Assembly: GCA_001872925.1 (NCBI GenBank)
Contig: MNYD01000097.1
Coordinates: forward strand, 1 to 7,560
Reading direction: 5' to 3'
Length of the DNA: 7,560 nt
DNA from: Dehalococcoidia bacterium CG2_30_46_19
Lineage (GTDB): Bacteria > Chloroflexota > Dehalococcoidia > GIF9 > AB-539-J10
Shown in pieces: positions 6,128-7,560 of the stretch. The notes under the pieces were generated by a model that saw only the letters and a list, made by a program, of their open reading frames with translations, did no database searches and was not told where the DNA came from. How positions within the stretch are numbered: the first letter of the stretch is position 1; the number at the start of each line of letters is the position of its first letter. The position numbers and the translations under genes are program-made.

Positions 6128-7336
6128 ATGGAAGAGGTTGTGATAGTTGATTATCTAAGGACAGCATTTTCAAGGTCGAGGCCGGCAGAGCCAGAGAGAG
6201 ATGTGTTTAACAGTGAAAACATGCCTGCGTTGGCTGGCAGGTTGATAAAGAAAATAATCGAGCGGACAAAGATTAATCCCGAGGAGATTGGTGATGTGCT
6301 TACCGGATGCACCATGCAAATGACGGAGCAATGGCTTTATGGTGGAAGGGCAGTAGCCATGCTAGCTGATTTGCCCATAAATGTCCCTGCACAAGGAATA
6401 GAACGTGTTTGCTGTTCAGGCATGTCTGCTATACACACCGGGGCGATGGAAATTACACAGGGTTATTCCGACATTGTTTTTGCCTGTGGCATAGAGCATA
6501 TGACTCATCTTGGCATGGATATGAGTCTGAATCCGCATCTGAATGCAAGCCCAACGTTGCTACAGCCACACTATGTACAGGAGTACGATCTCCTGACAGC
6601 AATGAGCATGGGGCTAACAGCAGAAAAATTGTACCAAGAATGCAAAGACGAGATAGGATTAACTAAAGAGGACATGGATAAATGGGCTGTTAGAAGCCAT
6701 AATCTGGCTGAAAAGGCTCTCAATGAGGGCTATTTCAAAGATGAGATTATGCCTGTTGAGGTAACGCTTGCTGATGGCACCAAAAAGGTTATAGATTCGG
6801 ACCAGGCGATAAGAAGGGGTGCGACTCTCGAAGCTACTGCATCTCTAAATCCATCTTTTAAACCTGACGGTGTTATCACGCCGGGGAACTCTTCACCGTT
6901 GAATGCTGGAGCTACGGCTATGCTTCTGATGTCCAGAAAAAAGGCAAAAGAATATAGGCTTAAGCCCATGGCGAAGATTGTGTCCCTAGGATGGGCTGGA
7001 GTTGAGCCCAGTATCATGGGCAAGGGTCCTGTCCCAGCTAGTCAAAAAGCATTGAAGAGGGCTGGATTGGATGTTAAAGATATTGATTTCTGGGAAATCA
7101 ACGAGGCTTTTACCGCGGTGACCCTGTATGCCATAAAGAAATTGGGCATTGACCCAGACAGAGTGAATGTAAAGGGTGGTGCGACCGCGATAGGGCATCC
7201 GTTAGCTGCTTCAGGACCAAGACTCACCGGGACTTTGGCGCGCATATTAAAGGAGAAAAATGCTAGGTATGGATGCGCCACACTTTGTGGAGGTGGTGGG
7301 CAAGGAGCAACAACGATAATCGAACGGGAAAAGTAG
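6128..7336 (+). CDS. fadA: FadA-like acetyl-CoA C-acyltransferase (thiolase)
   Basis: This 402-residue protein has the normal length and all catalytic marks of thiolases: nucleophile C95 in ERVCCSGMS, the NEAF motif at 325-328, H357 in GGATAIGHPLAASG, and the second catalytic cysteine C387 in LCGGGGQG. The start MEEVVIVDYLRTAF, EHM at 123-125, SIMGKGPVPAS (295-305) and the GQGATT ending resemble E. coli FadA more than biosynthetic acetoacetyl-CoA thiolases, so thiolytic cleavage of 3-ketoacyl-CoA to acetyl-CoA is the best guess; the reverse condensation is chemically possible. An ideal ribosome site, AAGGAGG at 6113-6119, stands 8 nt before the ATG. No other beta-oxidation gene is in the window, so the symbol is used in the family sense. 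It is probably co-transcribed with tRNA-Pro. Confidence 0.92.
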   Translation: MEEVVIVDYLRTAFSRSRPAEPERDVFNSENMPALAGRLIKKIIERTKINPEEIGDVLTGCTMQMTEQWLYGGRAVAMLADLPINVPAQGIERVCCSGMSAIHTGAMEITQGYSDIVFACGIEHMTHLGMDMSLNPHLNASPTLLQPHYVQEYDLLTAMSMGLTAEKLYQECKDEIGLTKEDMDKWAVRSHNLAEKALNEGYFKDEIMPVEVTLADGTKKVIDSDQAIRRGATLEATASLNPSFKPDGVITPGNSSPLNAGATAMLLMSRKKAKEYRLKPMAKIVSLGWAGVEPSIMGKGPVPASQKALKRAGLDVKDIDFWEINEAFTAVTLYAIKKLGIDPDRVNVKGGATAIGHPLAASGPRLTGTLARILKEKNARYGCATLCGGGGQGATTIIEREK

Positions 7337-7339
7337 GCT

Positions 7340-7439
7340 GGCTTAGCAAATAGGGAACTCGTTGACTGCTGCCATCACAGGTCTTGCGGTGGAACCGGAA
7401 ACTGCCGCGCTTGTGATATTAAATTCGCCCAGCTAAGCC
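7340..7439. other. Nested inverted repeats downstream of the thiolase (possible structured RNA or termination region)
   Basis: GGCTTAGC (7340-7347) and GCTAAGCC (7432-7439) are exact reverse complements that enclose a second, longer hairpin at 7374-7417. In that hairpin ATCACA pairs with TGTGAT, the stem extends to 9 bp with two wobble pairs, then continues past a 3-nt bulge through GCGG/CCGC to a loop at 7393-7401. No T-run follows either stem, so it is not a standard terminator, and it matches no RNA family I recognise (not RNase P, tmRNA or SRP). It may mark the 3' end of the thiolase message or be a small RNA. Confidence 0.35.
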
Positions 7440-7454
7440 TTGGGAGCTAAAGAG

Positions 7455-7560
7455 CTAGTTGCTGGCGATAATTTCGCAATGGAAATCACTCTCGCCAAAG
7501 GCGAGTCCCATTGCCTTTGCTCTCCGGAAGTAAAGCTCTATTCTGGTGGCCAGCTTCCAT
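7455..7560 (-). CDS. Possible C-terminal fragment of a minus-strand protein, cut by the window edge
   Basis: One minus-strand frame is open from the right edge down to a TAG at 7455-7457, giving 34 residues including RIELYFRRAKAMGLAFGESD and ending in CEIIASN. The composition is protein-like, with an amphipathic charged stretch followed by a short tail, and a convergent gene here would fit the layout. I do not recognise the family. A run of this length open by chance is not rare, and the plus strand also has an open frame from ATG 7479 to the edge with no ribosome site, so this is a weak call. Confidence 0.3.
   Translation of the reverse strand, partial: WKLATRIELYFRRAKAMGLAFGESDFHCEIIASN
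7476..7514. repeat. Nested hairpin GCAATGG/CCATTGC around CTCGCC/GGCGAG
   Basis: The outer arms 7476-7482 and 7508-7514 match perfectly over 7 bp. The inner arms 7491-7496 and 7500-7505 match perfectly over 6 bp around an AAA loop. The asymmetric interior loop has 8 nt on the left and 2 nt on the right. It lies inside the possible minus-strand coding fragment and is not followed by a T-run on either strand. Confidence 0.45.

Noticed and set aside
7337..7450. Open frame continuing past the thiolase TAG for 37 codons with five cysteines and two histidines
   Set aside because: The thiolase already ends at its normal family position after the GGGGQG motif, so stop-codon readthrough is not needed. 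The extension overlaps inverted repeats and has no start or ribosome site of its own; it is most likely chance.
7479..7560. Plus-strand open frame from ATG 7479 to the right edge
   Set aside because: There is no ribosome site upstream, the start lies inside a hairpin arm, and the minus-strand frame over the same bases looks more protein-like.

Overview
The window reads as a bacterial chromosome segment with moderately AT-rich DNA. It probably comes from a strict anaerobe, because most of it encodes an oxygen-sensitive, iron-sulfur-rich pyruvate-type 2-oxoacid:ferredoxin oxidoreductase. Two tRNA genes lack an encoded CCA. The tRNA-Pro has the bacterial C1-G72 pair, and several genes have recognisable Shine-Dalgarno sequences. 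A Chloroflexota/Dehalococcoidia-like or similar uncultured anaerobe is my tentative guess, made on general resemblance only.

Layout. Positions 1-171 hold no complete gene. They contain a perfect 10-bp inverted repeat, three GGTTAC/GTAACC hexamers, a possible divergent start running off the left edge, and a sigma70-like promoter (TTGACC, 18 bp, extended -10 TATCAT). A tRNA-Arg(CCG) follows at 172-243. Then comes a tight same-strand run: a porG-porD fusion (GTG start only 19 nt after the tRNA), porA (4-nt overlap), porB (after a 40-nt gap containing a hairpin that covers its ribosome binding site), a 649-residue GltD/NfnB-like flavoprotein with a NuoF-like iron-sulfur N-terminus, and a NuoG/HoxU-like iron-sulfur protein. 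An extended -10 promoter precedes tRNA-Pro(TGG) at 6015-6088. It is followed after 39 nt by a complete FadA-like thiolase at 6128-7336. The right end (7337-7560) holds several inverted repeats and a possible C-terminal fragment of a minus-strand gene.

How the genes may work together. PorGD, PorA and PorB supply all the domains of a CoA-acylating pyruvate:ferredoxin oxidoreductase (pyruvate + CoA <-> acetyl-CoA + CO2 + 2 electrons). The two following proteins look like an electron module between iron-sulfur clusters and NAD(P)H through one FAD. I infer that the five proteins form, or transiently form, a pyruvate:NAD(P)+ oxidoreductase, by analogy with 2-oxoglutarate:NADP+ oxidoreductases that pair KorAB with a GltD-like subunit. 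The thiolase also produces or consumes acetyl-CoA, so the common theme is acetyl-CoA metabolism. The most unusual points are the domain make-up of the electron module, with altered or missing cluster ligands, and the repeated tRNA-then-metabolic-gene architecture.
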